A stretch of DNA of 64,000 nt from Argonema galeatum A003/A1 (lineage in GTDB: Bacteria > Cyanobacteriota > Cyanobacteriia > Cyanobacteriales > Aerosakkonemataceae): contig NZ_JAIQZM010000013.1 in assembly GCF_023333595.1 (NCBI RefSeq), positions 69,555-133,554 on the forward strand. Direction: 5' to 3'. Position numbers and translations under genes: made by a program. Below are positions 1 to 8,410 of the stretch, piece by piece. How positions within the stretch are numbered: position 1 is the stretch's first letter; each line of letters starts with the position of its first letter. The notes under the pieces were generated by a model. That model was not told the DNA's origin and did not search any database. It saw only the letters and a list, made by a program, of their open reading frames with translations.

Positions 1-851
1 ATATTCTAGACCTCACCTCCAGCTTTAAACTGCAATATTTGGTTATTGGATTCTGTACCTTCTTTTTCTTTTTGATTACTCGCCAAAAAGCTTGGTGTAT
101 TCTTAGTCTTTTTTGCATTTTAATTAACTTGATTGAAGTGCTGCCGTGGTATTTGCCTCAAACTGCGATCGCCACTCCAACAGCCGCACAACAATTTCGA
201 CTTTGGCAGTCCAATGTTTTATATAGAAACAAACAGTATTCTCAGGTAATATCCCTAGTAAAGCGAGAAGACCCAGATCTAGCAGTTTTTATAGAGGTCA
301 GCGAGTCTTGGGAAAAAGAATTAACAGTTTTACAAGAGATTCTTCCCTATTCTGTTGTTCACCGAGATGACTCGCGATTCGGAACAGCTATTTATAGTAA
401 AATACCGCTGCAAAAATCATCAATTCAATATTTGGGTGAAGGCAAAAAAACTATATTTGCACAGATAAAACTTAAAGATAAAATTCTTTCAGTTTTAACT
501 ATTCATACTAGCATTCCTACCAAAAAATCTAGTTTTAATTTCCGAAATAAAGAACTAGCAGAACTGGGAGATTATATAGCAAAAATAAAAACACCAGTTT
601 TGGCGCTCGGCGATTTCAATATAACGATGTGGTCGCCGTATTACAAGCATTTTGTACATCAGACAGGCTTGCGGAATGCGCGATATGGCTTTGGCGTCCT
701 ACCGTCTTGGCCTACTTATTATATGCCGCTATTATCCATTCCGATAGATCATTGTCTGGTAAGTCCAGAAATTAAGGTTTTGAAGGTTCGGACTGGCGGG
801 AATGTTGGTTCTGATCATTTGCCTTTAATTACCGATTTAGTTATATATTAA
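1..851 (+). CDS. Endonuclease/exonuclease/phosphatase (EEP) family protein, 5' end outside window
   Basis: The frame is open to the left edge, so the true start lies upstream; about 282 codons are visible. A hydrophobic N-terminal stretch (FCTFFFFLIT, then a second segment near IEVLPWYL) looks like the end of a membrane anchor. The rest fits a metal-dependent EEP fold: QSNVLYRN at the first strand, FIEV with the catalytic Glu, GDFN, IDHCLVS, and the terminal SDHLP motif. The family hydrolyses phosphodiester or phosphomonoester bonds in nucleic acids, phosphoinositides or sphingolipids; the substrate here cannot be told. With the anchor, the catalytic domain probably faces the periplasm or lumen. 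Fold confidence is high, specific function unknown. Confidence 0.85.
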   Translation, partial: ILDLTSSFKLQYLVIGFCTFFFFLITRQKAWCILSLFCILINLIEVLPWYLPQTAIATPTAAQQFRLWQSNVLYRNKQYSQVISLVKREDPDLAVFIEVSESWEKELTVLQEILPYSVVHRDDSRFGTAIYSKIPLQKSSIQYLGEGKKTIFAQIKLKDKILSVLTIHTSIPTKKSSFNFRNKELAELGDYIAKIKTPVLALGDFNITMWSPYYKHFVHQTGLRNARYGFGVLPSWPTYYMPLLSIPIDHCLVSPEIKVLKVRTGGNVGSDHLPLITDLVIY

Positions 852-860
852 TAAGCGATC

Positions 861-952
861 TCGTCAAATTGTCTGTTTTCATCGGTGGTTAAATTTTTAC
901 CGCAGATGAAGACAGATGAACGCAGATGAACGCAGATAAGAATAATCACAGG
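861..952. repeat. 92-bp dispersed repeat, copy A (inverted relative to copy B at 7375-7466)
   Basis: This stretch matches the reverse complement of 7375-7466 with only four differences over 92 bases by eye. Its core is a 10-base period (GCAGATGAAC-like) repeated about four times after TTTTTACC. A shorter relative lies at about 5568-5590 (TTTTTTACCACAGATGAACA). It is intergenic and has no coding potential. Confidence 0.85.
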
Positions 953-1014
953 AATTTTTTAGATAAACGATCTCTAAGGACACGATCTGATATTATTTCC
1001 AGATTCTATATTCA

Positions 1015-1048
1015 GGTATGTTGTTGCGCTAAAGCGCAACAACATACC
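1015..1048. terminator. Perfect 15-bp hairpin downstream of the aldo/keto reductase gene
   Basis: The arms GGTATGTTGTTGCGC (1015-1029) and GCGCAACAACATACC (1034-1048) pair perfectly around a TAAA loop. It lies 14 bases past the stop of the minus-strand aldo/keto reductase gene, where a terminator is expected, but no long U-run follows. A related hairpin lies after the ABC importer operon (5680-5732), so this may be a dispersed repeat co-opted as a 3' end. Confidence 0.55.
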
Positions 1049-1062
1049 AAATTTTCTTCTAA

Positions 1063-2022
1063 TTACCAATTCCACATAATTGGACTGTCATCGAGATAAT
1101 CGGTGACAGTGCGGCCAATGGCGTCTATTTCCGCTAGTTCATCAGGAGATAGTTTGACATCAGATGCTTTGGCATTTTGTACTGATTGTTCGGCATTACG
1201 CGCACCGACGATCGCATTCGTTTGTGGTTGGGCAATTAACCAAGCTAGCGCCAGCTGGGCAAGAGTGCATTGATGTTGTTCGGCGAAGGGCCCCAGTTTG
1301 CTTAAAGCTGACTGCGCCCGCTCATAATTCTCACCCATAAACAGCTTGTTCTTAGCGCGGTTATCTGCTGCCTCAAACTTGTGACTGGATCTGAATTTTC
1401 CCGTCAACAATCCCTGCGCCAGAGAGGAATAAGCAAGGATGGAAATATTGTTTTCGATGCAGTAGGGCATAGCATCTTTTTCTACCTGACGCCAGAATAA
1501 AGAGTAGGGCGGCTGTAGGCTATCGATGCGTCCGTACTGGCTAACTTCTTCTATCTGAACGCGGTCAAAATTAGAAACACCAATTGCCCGAATTTTTCCT
1601 TGTTGTTTCAAATCGTTCATCGCCTTCATCGTTTCTTCGATCGGTACAACTTCACTTTTGAAAGCGCCAGAAGGCCAATGAATTTGGTAAAGGTCGATAT
1701 AGTCGGTTTTGAGGTTTTTCAGGGACCGATCGCACGCCTCGATCGCTTGGTCATACTTGAGATGATTGGCGAAAACTTTGGTGGCGTAAACCACCCGATC
1801 GCGCACATCTGATAAAGCTTGTGCGACAATCTGCTCAGAATGGCCTTGACCGTATACTTCCGCAGAGTCGATCGTTGTAATACCCGCCTCAAAAGCTGCC
1901 CGGATAGCTTTGATAGTTTCGGAATCCTCAATTCCTACCCACGCGGCTTTCCCAGCTTGCCAAGTACCCATAATGATGGGCGAGATATACACATCGGAGG
2001 TGCCCAAGCGTCGCATTTCCAT
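1063..2022 (-). CDS. Aldo/keto reductase
   Basis: A 319-residue NAD(P)H-dependent oxidoreductase of the AKR (beta/alpha)8 barrel type, which reduces carbonyl groups on sugars, aldehydes or xenobiotics. The catalytic tetrad is visible: Asp52 and Tyr57 in IDSAEVYGQG, Lys82 in ATKVF, and His115 in YQIHWPSG. The C-terminal cofactor-binding segment is present (AIVGARNAEQ). Length is typical and the protein is intact. It stands alone on the minus strand, with a hairpin just past its stop. The substrate is unknown; cytosolic. A second, divergent AKR is at 57592-58554. Confidence 0.92.
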   Translation of the reverse strand: MEMRRLGTSDVYISPIIMGTWQAGKAAWVGIEDSETIKAIRAAFEAGITTIDSAEVYGQGHSEQIVAQALSDVRDRVVYATKVFANHLKYDQAIEACDRSLKNLKTDYIDLYQIHWPSGAFKSEVVPIEETMKAMNDLKQQGKIRAIGVSNFDRVQIEEVSQYGRIDSLQPPYSLFWRQVEKDAMPYCIENNISILAYSSLAQGLLTGKFRSSHKFEAADNRAKNKLFMGENYERAQSALSKLGPFAEQHQCTLAQLALAWLIAQPQTNAIVGARNAEQSVQNAKASDVKLSPDELAEIDAIGRTVTDYLDDSPIMWNW

Positions 2023-2204
2023 GTCTGATACCGAGTTTATTGTGCCTTCTTAACTATCTTGACTTGCAGCAAGCGGCGGTGGATGCAACATCTGTCTTAT
2101 GTACTAAAAGCGACGGTGTAAATTTCTGCTTACATTCACAAATCCTCGTCTTTGGGAGGATAGACTGTATAACAAAGTCATAGTCTTCAACTCGGTGACT
2201 ACTA

Positions 2205-2498
2205 ATGAGTCCTCAAAATGATGACCCCATAGAGCAGCGGCTCAAAGAACTAGAGGCAGAAATCTCTATACAGCATATACCTAGATCCGCGAAACCTGAG
2301 CCCAACCGCTTCCAGCTTTCTTACGCAAAACTAAAGAAAGTGGCGAAGGCTACGGTATTTGTCGCTACGGGACTGGTTGGCGTTTGGATTTTTGGCACAG
2401 CTGTGAGTTTCGTTTCCATAATTTTGGGTTTGGCGATCGCAGGCGGGGTCGGGTATGTCGGATACAAACTCTTCCTGAACCGGGACCACTATCAGTGA
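2205..2498 (+). CDS. Small conserved-type membrane protein, unknown function
   Basis: A 97-residue protein with a hydrophilic N-terminal half (residues 1-45, charged and Pro-rich) and a C-terminal hydrophobic part (about 48-90) rich in Gly, forming two predicted membrane segments (KATVFVATGLVGVWIFGTAV, then SIILGLAIAGGVGYVGYKLF). The GxxxG-like spacing suggests helix packing. No catalytic motif is visible. It is followed after 61 bases by the DUF1802 gene on the same strand, so co-transcription is possible. No family was recognised; codon use looks native. Confidence 0.7.
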   Translation: MSPQNDDPIEQRLKELEAEISIQHIPRSAKPEPNRFQLSYAKLKKVAKATVFVATGLVGVWIFGTAVSFVSIILGLAIAGGVGYVGYKLFLNRDHYQ

Positions 2499-2559
2499 AT
2501 CCAGCCTGCTGACTGGTGCTGTAACCGCTAGCCTGGAAGAAGAACTCAACTGAAAAACT

Positions 2560-3156
2560 ATGCGATCGACTACTCACGCACTCAAGGAATGGGCAGTTGC
2601 TGTCGATGCCTTGGAGTCAGGCAAAACCATTGTGCTGCTTCGTAAGGGCGGCATCCGCGAGGAGGGGAACCAGTTCAAAGTTGCCCAGGACGAGATTTTA
2701 CTTTATCCAACTTTTGAACATCAACAACCGGATTTGCTCAAACCAGAATATGCTGGCAAAGTAAGCCCAGTAGAATCCGGTTGGCACCCAGAAACTGTGC
2801 GAATCGGTGCTTGGGCGAAGATAACTGATATTTTTATGGTGAGTTACGAGCCCAGCGTAAAAGCACTGCTACCTTACCACATTTGGAACGAGCAATTTGT
2901 GAGCGATCGTCTCAAATGGAAACACCGTCAGCCAGTGTATATTTTATTGCTGCGTACTTACAAACTCGCTCAACCTCAATTCGTTCCCTACCGACCAGAA
3001 TATGCCGGCTGCAAGTCTTGGATCGATTTGGTCGAACCAGTTTCGATCGCGGATGCCACACCAGTACTCAGTGACGGTGAGTACAATAAACAAGCAACTG
3101 CCATCCGTGCTGCTATTGCTAACCCCCGATCGGACCAATTACAAATTAAAGCTTAA
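2560..3156 (+). CDS. DUF1802 family protein
   Basis: A 198-residue protein beginning THALKEWAVAVDALESGKTI, followed by LLRKGGIREEG and LYPTFEHQ, the hallmark N-terminal pattern of DUF1802, a family common in cyanobacteria and some other bacteria with no assigned function. No signal peptide or membrane segment is seen, so probably cytosolic. The family is known only by sequence. No strong ribosome-binding site precedes the ATG, but the alignment with the family start supports it. Confidence 0.85.
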   Translation: MRSTTHALKEWAVAVDALESGKTIVLLRKGGIREEGNQFKVAQDEILLYPTFEHQQPDLLKPEYAGKVSPVESGWHPETVRIGAWAKITDIFMVSYEPSVKALLPYHIWNEQFVSDRLKWKHRQPVYILLLRTYKLAQPQFVPYRPEYAGCKSWIDLVEPVSIADATPVLSDGEYNKQATAIRAAIANPRSDQLQIKA

Positions 3157-3494
3157 AAATTAAAAATTCAGAAGTAGGGGTAATAGATTTTGTAGCGAAT
3201 GTAACGAATAAATAATTTGTTCGAGGCGAAGTCACTCATTTGATAGATCCGCTACAAAATTCGCTGCCAATATCGCCAATAATTATTAAATCTTGCGTAA
3301 GGTTGATATCCAAAGAATGATAACTAAAGCAAAACTACTCTGTAAGGATGAGGTAGGTATTCATAAATTTTTGCGATGATATTGACAAATTAGTCAACAT
3401 AGGGTAGGTTAGCTGAAAACAGAAGCTAAAAAGCGCATCCTCACACAGCCTGCTTGCAGCTTCACCTCCCTTAACTACGCGAAGGAGTTTATTT
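3157..3494. other. 338-bp spacer between DUF1802 and a small gene
   Basis: AT-rich spacer. The only structure noticed is an 11-base inverted repeat (ATTTTGTAGCG at 3187-3197 and its complement at 3250-3260) separated by 52 bases. The promoter of the next gene should lie in the right half, but no convincing -10/-35 pair was identified. A CATCCTCACAC string near 3435 only partly resembles the Yfr1 sRNA core and is not called. Confidence 0.5.
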
Positions 3495-3755
3495 ATGGCT
3501 GGACAGATGTGCTGGTTACCTGCCTTTGGTACAAACGGACAAAAAATATTGCATTTAAAATTAGCATCCAACGAAGGGTGGCGACCTTATACAGCTTTTC
3601 CTCAATATGCTGCGTCAGACTACCGCGAACCAGATGGTTCTAAAGGTTGGGCAACTTATCAGAAATTAACCAAAGCAGGCTGGAAGTTAGTACCCAGCAG
3701 CGAAGTGCAGCAACCTTTATTCCTGAATGCAAATGCAGACGCAGAGGTAGCTTAA
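3495..3755 (+). CDS. Small conserved-type hypothetical protein
   Basis: An 86-residue soluble protein preceded by a good ribosome-binding site (AAGGAG, 8 bases before ATG). It contains a WLPAFG start, a GWRPYTAFPQYAAS segment and a TYQKLTKAGWKLVPS segment, with no Cys cluster or membrane helix. The domain is not recognised. It converges on the gamma-glutamyltransferase gene, the two stop codons sharing the palindromic TTAA. The good ribosome-binding site and compact composition argue that it is real. Confidence 0.7.
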   Translation: MAGQMCWLPAFGTNGQKILHLKLASNEGWRPYTAFPQYAASDYREPDGSKGWATYQKLTKAGWKLVPSSEVQQPLFLNANADAEVA

Positions 3756-5527
3756 AAACCACTAGGCGAACCTTCCGCACGGGGATCGGCTGCGCCTTCT
3801 AAAAAACCGTCTGAGGTGAGTGCGATCGCATTAGCATTACCCCAAGGAGTTTGCTGCTCGATCGGATGTCCCCGACGACGCAGTTCTTCCAAAGTGGCAA
3901 CATCCAAGCCAAATGGTTCTACCTTGAGCCGATCGGGTAACCACTGATGGTGAATGCGGGGAGCTGAAACAGCCGCACCAACGTCCATGTCGTATTCTAA
4001 TACATTGAGTACGACTTGCAGTACGGTGGTGATGATAGTGCTGCCACCCGGCGCACCAGTTGCCAAACGCAAGCGTCCGTCTTGAGTCACGATCGTCGGA
4101 GTCATGCTGGAAAGCGGGATTTTGCGGGGTGCGATCGCATTTGCATCTCCACCCACCAAACCAAAAAGGTTCGGTACACCCGGTGCAATTGCAAAGTCGT
4201 CCATTTCGTTGTTTAGCAAAATGCCTGTTCCAGGCACAACTACACCAGATCCAAAACCATAATTAATAGTAAAGGTAAGGCTGACCGCATTGCGCTGTTC
4301 GTCTACAACGCTGATATGACTTGTCTCCGGTGATTCTTTACTATTAACAAAACGCTGCAAAGTGTCTCGATCGACTGCTATCACCTCGCTTGAAGGTCGC
4401 GCCCTTTGCATAGAAATTTCCTGACGCCTTTTAACAGCATAGGCGCGACTGGTGAGCGCTGCAACCGGAACATTGACAAAATCCGGATCGCCTAGATAAA
4501 CTGCGCGATCGGCATAAGCAATTTTCATCGCTTCCACAAGCAGGTGCAGCGCATCGGGGTGGTGCCATCCCAAGGATTTTAGATCGGTATCGCCAATAAT
4601 GTTCAAAATTTGCAAGAGGTGAACGCCTCCAGAAGAAGGCGGTGGCATTGAACAGATGCGGTAAACTCGGAAAGTACCGCATAAAGGCGATCGCCAAGTT
4701 GGTTTGTAACTTTTGAGGTCTTCAAGAGTAATTAGACCGCCGTTTTTTGCCATATCATCGGCAATGGTACGAGCAATTTCACCAGTGTAAAAACTTTGCG
4801 GATCTTTAGCGATCCTCTGTAAAGTGCGTGCTAAATCTCGCTGCACTACACGATCTCCCCGTCCCAACAATCTACCATTGGGAGCGAAAATTTGACGTGC
4901 CACCGGATTATTGAGAATGGCATCCTTGCGGCTTTCCGACACCGAAGCAAAACGCTCAGAGGCGAGAGAACTGATGACGTAGCCTTCATTAGCCAGACGG
5001 ATAGCAGGTGCGATCGTCTCTTGCCAAGGAAGCTTACCATACTGACGATGCACTTCATAAAGTCCAGCCACCGTACCGGGAATCCCCACCGCCAAATAGC
5101 CTGTAACGCTGGCATTTGGGCGCACCTTCCCCTGTTCATCCAGATACATATTCTGCGTAGCCCGGAGGGGGGCTCGTTCTCGGAAATCTAGCGCCTTCAT
5201 CTCGCCAGTTTGCCCCAAATGCAGCATCAAAAAGCCACCGCCGCCAATCCCTGCCGAAAAAGGTTCCACCACTGAAATCGCAAAAGCTGTTGCTACCGCC
5301 GCATCTACGGCATTGCCGCCCTTGCGTAGCATGGAAAGTCCCGCATCAGAAGCAAGGGGATGAGCTGAAACCACCATCCCTTTTTTGGTTCGCAGTGGCG
5401 GAACAAAGGCGGATTTTGTCGGTTCCTGGCCCCAAAATAGGGAAATGGAGAAACAAATAATCAACAGAAACAGCAAAAACCGAGCATATCTGGAAAAGAT
5501 ACGAGATTGGTTGGCAAACAGACTCAT
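3752..5527 (-). CDS. ggt: Gamma-glutamyltransferase (glutathione hydrolase)
   Basis: A 591-residue Ntn-hydrolase precursor that cleaves the gamma-glutamyl bond of glutathione and transfers or hydrolyses the glutamyl group. An ATG at 5525-5527 is chosen because it places a signal-anchor (ARFLLFLLIICFSISLFW) right at the N-terminus; the frame extends about 48 codons further upstream through repeat-rich sequence unlikely to be coding. Family landmarks are SAHPLASDAG near the N-terminus, GGNAVDAAVA, and the autoprocessing site PETSHISVVD with the nucleophile Thr402 (codon 4322-4324), followed by GSGVVVPGTGILLNNEMDDF and GAPGGSTI. The mature enzyme is probably periplasmic. Convergent with the small gene at 3495. 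Confidence 0.93.
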   Translation of the reverse strand: MSLFANQSRIFSRYARFLLFLLIICFSISLFWGQEPTKSAFVPPLRTKKGMVVSAHPLASDAGLSMLRKGGNAVDAAVATAFAISVVEPFSAGIGGGGFLMLHLGQTGEMKALDFRERAPLRATQNMYLDEQGKVRPNASVTGYLAVGIPGTVAGLYEVHRQYGKLPWQETIAPAIRLANEGYVISSLASERFASVSESRKDAILNNPVARQIFAPNGRLLGRGDRVVQRDLARTLQRIAKDPQSFYTGEIARTIADDMAKNGGLITLEDLKSYKPTWRSPLCGTFRVYRICSMPPPSSGGVHLLQILNIIGDTDLKSLGWHHPDALHLLVEAMKIAYADRAVYLGDPDFVNVPVAALTSRAYAVKRRQEISMQRARPSSEVIAVDRDTLQRFVNSKESPETSHISVVDEQRNAVSLTFTINYGFGSGVVVPGTGILLNNEMDDFAIAPGVPNLFGLVGGDANAIAPRKIPLSSMTPTIVTQDGRLRLATGAPGGSTIITTVLQVVLNVLEYDMDVGAAVSAPRIHHQWLPDRLKVEPFGLDVATLEELRRRGHPIEQQTPWGNANAIALTSDGFLEGAADPRAEGSPSGF

Positions 5528-5679
5528 GATTTTTATAAAGTTAAAGTGAGTGCGTAGATATTTTTTACCACAGATGAACACAGATGTAGATCTAAATTTA
5601 TCGTGAGTTATGCAAATATAATTGCATTTTCTGTATGGCGCTAAATAACTCAAGTTGCTAGTTAGTTCCATTGGCTTTG

Positions 5680-5732
5680 GGTACGTTGTTGCGCTTCAGG
5701 GCTAAAAGAGCGCTAAAGCGCAACAACGTACC
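5680..5732. terminator. 17-bp hairpin after the ABC importer operon
   Basis: GGTACGTTGTTGCGCTT (5680-5696) pairs perfectly with 5716-5732 around a 19-base loop. It lies 6 bases past the stop of the substrate-binding protein gene, so it probably marks the operon end. It shares the GTTGTTGCGC core with the hairpin at 1015-1048 and therefore belongs to a dispersed family. Confidence 0.55.
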
Positions 5733-5737
5733 TGCTG

Positions 5738-6643
5738 CTATACCAAACCTTTCGACTGGAGAAACTCTCGCACCACTTCTTTAACATCTCGCAGTTCTCC
5801 CTCTACCAGGTAGTTTAAACGTCGCATTTCGTCTGCCGTAATCAATCCGCCCAATTGCTGAATTGCCTGACGCAGTTGGGGATATTTTTTTAAGGTAGCA
5901 GAACGCACGATCGGCACAGCCTCATAAGGGGGAAAATATTGCTTATCGTCTTTTAAAACTACTAAATTCAATCGGGCAATTTGTCCATCAGTTGAATTTC
6001 CCGCTATCATGTCTACTTGCTTCTGAATCAAAGCCCGATACATCAGCCCCAAATCCATCACGCGGGGTGGTTTGGCAAACTGTAAATTGTAAGTTTTTGC
6101 TAATCCGGGAAATCCATCTTCCCGTTCTAAAAATTCGTAGCCGAATCCTCCTCGCCATTGGGGTGTATACTTAGTAGCTTGGGAAAGAGTTTGCAAATTT
6201 AACGCTTTAGCATCTTCTCCCCGCACAATTATGGCGAAAGTGTTTTCAAAACCTAACGATGGCATGACTGACAATTCAAATTGGTTGGCGTAAGCTTGTT
6301 TCAATCGTTGATAAACAAGTTTCGGATCGCTAATCGGCTTTTGTTTCAAAACACTTGTCAACGCTGTTCCCGTATATTCAACGTAGGCATCAATTTGACC
6401 TGCCAATAGAGCTTTATGACATACATAAGTGAAACCAAGACGAAATCTGCGGTCTACTTTTAGATTAGTTTTGGCTTCGATTTGCTGTGCTAAAATTTCG
6501 CCTAAAATGTCTTGTTCGGTGAAATCTTTTGACCCGATAACGATGTCTGCACCACGGCTATTAACATTGGGGTTGCAACTTGCGATCGCAACTACCAAAC
6601 AAATAGCTAAAAGGCACAACGTTAATAATCTCTTTTGTTTCAT
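5738..6643 (-). CDS. Glycine betaine/choline-type ABC importer, substrate-binding lipoprotein
   Basis: A 301-residue solute-binding protein of the OpuC/OsmF (QAT) family. The ATG at 6641-6643 is preferred because it overlaps the permease stop (ATGA) and puts the signal peptide at the N-terminus; translation from 6691 would add 16 polar residues. The signal peptide LLTLCLLAICLVVAIASC ends in a lipobox (IASC). The mature start IVIGSKDFTEQDILGEILAQ is the family signature, followed by GQIDAYVEYTGTALTSVL. It binds compatible solutes or related quaternary amines in the periplasm and delivers them to the neighbouring permease. The exact ligand is not determinable from sequence. Confidence 0.9.
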   Translation of the reverse strand: MKQKRLLTLCLLAICLVVAIASCNPNVNSRGADIVIGSKDFTEQDILGEILAQQIEAKTNLKVDRRFRLGFTYVCHKALLAGQIDAYVEYTGTALTSVLKQKPISDPKLVYQRLKQAYANQFELSVMPSLGFENTFAIIVRGEDAKALNLQTLSQATKYTPQWRGGFGYEFLEREDGFPGLAKTYNLQFAKPPRVMDLGLMYRALIQKQVDMIAGNSTDGQIARLNLVVLKDDKQYFPPYEAVPIVRSATLKKYPQLRQAIQQLGGLITADEMRRLNYLVEGELRDVKEVVREFLQSKGLV

Positions 6644-7293
6644 TTTTCCTTTTTCCTTTTGCCTGTTGGTGTTAGGCGATATTCCAACCAACCAATAGCA
6701 AAATCCGCCAAAACAGCCATTACAGCAGCTGGAACTGCACCAGCAAGAATTAGTTGATTATTCACCACGGCGATACCCCGGAAAACGAACACTCCCAAAC
6801 CGCCAGCGCCAATTGCAGCAGCAATAGTAGCGACACCAATAGCAATGACTGTAGCTACGCGCACCCCTGCTAGAATAACGCCTATTGCTAATGGAATTTC
6901 AACCTGAAATAACAGTTGTCGATCGGTCATACCCATACCTCTTCCAACTTCGCGGATAGCCGGATCGACGCCGTTAATGCCAACGTAGGTATTGCGGATA
7001 ATGGGCAGGAGAGAATAAAGTGTGAGGGCGACAATTGCTGGAGTGTCACCAATTCCCCCAATTGGCGGCGGTACGGAAATTAGAAAGCCAAACAACGCCA
7101 AACTAGGAATAGTTTGCATGATATTGGCAATGCCTAAAATCGGTTGGCTAAATTTCGGCTGGCGGGTGATGAGGATGCCAAGCGGAATGCCAACGATTGT
7201 AGCAATGCCAATAGAAATGCCTACCAGAAACAAGTGTTCGCCGGTGTGGGATAAAATTTCCCAGCCATACTTAAATAGGAAAAAATCCTTCAT
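6640..7293 (-). CDS. Glycine betaine/choline-type ABC importer, permease
   Basis: A 217-residue polytopic protein of the OpuCB/ProW binding-protein-dependent transport family with about five to six membrane helices. The cytoplasmic EAA-type loop that docks on the ATPase is visible (EVGRGMGMTDRQLLFQVEIP). It lies between the ATPase gene (226 bases upstream) and the binding-protein gene (4-base ATGA overlap), so translation of the last two is probably coupled. Only one permease is present, consistent with a homodimer. Confidence 0.9.
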   Translation of the reverse strand: MKDFFLFKYGWEILSHTGEHLFLVGISIGIATIVGIPLGILITRQPKFSQPILGIANIMQTIPSLALFGFLISVPPPIGGIGDTPAIVALTLYSLLPIIRNTYVGINGVDPAIREVGRGMGMTDRQLLFQVEIPLAIGVILAGVRVATVIAIGVATIAAAIGAGGLGVFVFRGIAVVNNQLILAGAVPAAVMAVLADFAIGWLEYRLTPTGKRKKEK

Positions 7294-7374
7294 AGTTTTC
7301 TGTATTAGCTCATAGAGAAATCAGCGATTTTAGTAAAAAATATCATGTCCTTACACATCGGTCAATAAAAAAAA

Positions 7375-7466
7375 CCTGTGATTATTCTTATCTGCGTTCA
7401 TCTGCGTTCATCTGTCTTCATCTGCGGTAAAAATGTAACCAACGATGACAACAGACAACTTGACGA
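7375..7466. repeat. 92-bp dispersed repeat, copy B
   Basis: Inverted copy of 861-952 with four differences. It lies in the 226-bp gap between the ATPase and permease genes of the same importer, the only long gap in that operon, so it looks like an insertion or seeded repeat in a transcribed spacer. Confidence 0.85.
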
Positions 7467-7519
7467 TCTCACTCATGTACAGATGTAACCGAACAAGATA
7501 TAACCTTTTTTTTACTTTC

Positions 7520-8266
7520 CTAGTTCCTTTTTAGACATTGCATGAAAGCTTGTGCTTCTGGTAGTTGCGATCGCAAAAATTCCTCCTGAGTCCCCAACAA
7601 CACTAAGCGTCCTGACTGCATCAAACCAACTCTCGATGCCAAGACAAATGCTTCTTGAATATCGTGGGTGACAAAGACAACCGTTTTACGCAAGTCTTGT
7701 TGCAACCGACGAAACTCCCCTTGCAGTTCCAGGCGCGTGATGGGATCGAGTGCGCCGAAGGGTTCATCCATCAGCAATATGGGGGGATCTGCTGCTAGTG
7801 CGCGTGCGACGCCGACGCGCTGGCGTTGTCCGCCGGATAGTTCGTGGGGATAGCGGCGTGCAAATACTTGGGGATCTAAACCAACTAGATGCAGTAGTTC
7901 AAAAACGCGCTGGCGAATGCGATCGCTACTCCAACCCTCTAAACTAGGTACTAATCCCACATTACGCTCAACCGTGAAATGGGGAAACAAGCCAGTTTCT
8001 TGAATCACATAACCAATCTGTCGCCGCAACTTAATTGGATTCCACTCAACAGTACTCATCCCCTCAACGCGAACCGACCCTGTAGTTGGTGTCAGCAGGC
8101 TATTAATTAGCTTCATAGTCGTCGTCTTACCGCTGCCGCTGCGTCCCAGCAATACGACGGTTTCCCCAGGCCCGATCGTGAAACTGAGATTAGATACTAG
8201 AGGACGGCGGTTTAGGGAGTAGGTGACATCGCGGAATTCGACAGCCATTTGGTTATCTGGTGGCAT
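7520..8266 (-). CDS. Glycine betaine/choline-type ABC importer, ATP-binding subunit
   Basis: A 248-residue ABC ATPase with Walker [11 protein letters not shown]-loop [11 protein letters not shown], signature [15 protein letters not shown], Walker [13 protein letters not shown] and the switch His in VFVTHD. The Q-loop and the [15 protein letters not shown] stretch fit the OpuCA/ProV class. It ends soon after the switch region and lacks the C-terminal CBS domains of osmosensing OpuA-type ATPases, so regulation through CBS domains is not expected. First gene of the importer operon. An internal ATG seven codons downstream is a possible alternative start. Confidence 0.92.
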   Translation of the reverse strand: MPPDNQMAVEFRDVTYSLNRRPLVSNLSFTIGPGETVVLLGRSGSGKTTTMKLINSLLTPTTGSVRVEGMSTVEWNPIKLRRQIGYVIQETGLFPHFTVERNVGLVPSLEGWSSDRIRQRVFELLHLVGLDPQVFARRYPHELSGGQRQRVGVARALAADPPILLMDEPFGALDPITRLELQGEFRRLQQDLRKTVVFVTHDIQEAFVLASRVGLMQSGRLVLLGTQEEFLRSQLPEAQAFMQCLKRN

Positions 8267-8300
8267 GAGGCATTCTGAGTATAGGGATTAGAAGGGATAA

Positions 8301-8390
8301 CTCTTCCGTATTTACTATGCTATTTAAGCAGAGGAGCAGGAGAATAAAAATGTTATTTTTTTGAACAAAAGCATAACAACTCCGAAAGAG
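8301..8390. repeat. MITE-like intergenic element, copy 1
   Basis: A 90-bp element bounded by CTCTTCCG and CGAAAGAG, an imperfect terminal inverted repeat. It matches the reverse complement of 54893-54997 almost throughout: the AAATAGCATAGTAAATACGG and GCTTTTGTTCAAAAAA blocks are shared. The copies differ mainly in the number of 8-base CCTCTGCT units (two here, four there). It lies upstream of the ATPase gene and downstream of the chorismate-enzyme gene. Confidence 0.8.
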
Positions 8391-8410
8391 CCAGTTTTAT
8401 AATACACAAA

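Noticed and set aside
3435-3445. CATCCTCACAC as a Yfr1 sRNA core
   Set aside because: Two mismatches to the conserved motif and no flanking stem-loops of the right form.
5528-5671. Extended N-terminus of gamma-glutamyltransferase
   Set aside because: The extra 48 codons include part of a dispersed repeat and would bury the signal anchor; the ATG at 5525-5527 is better.
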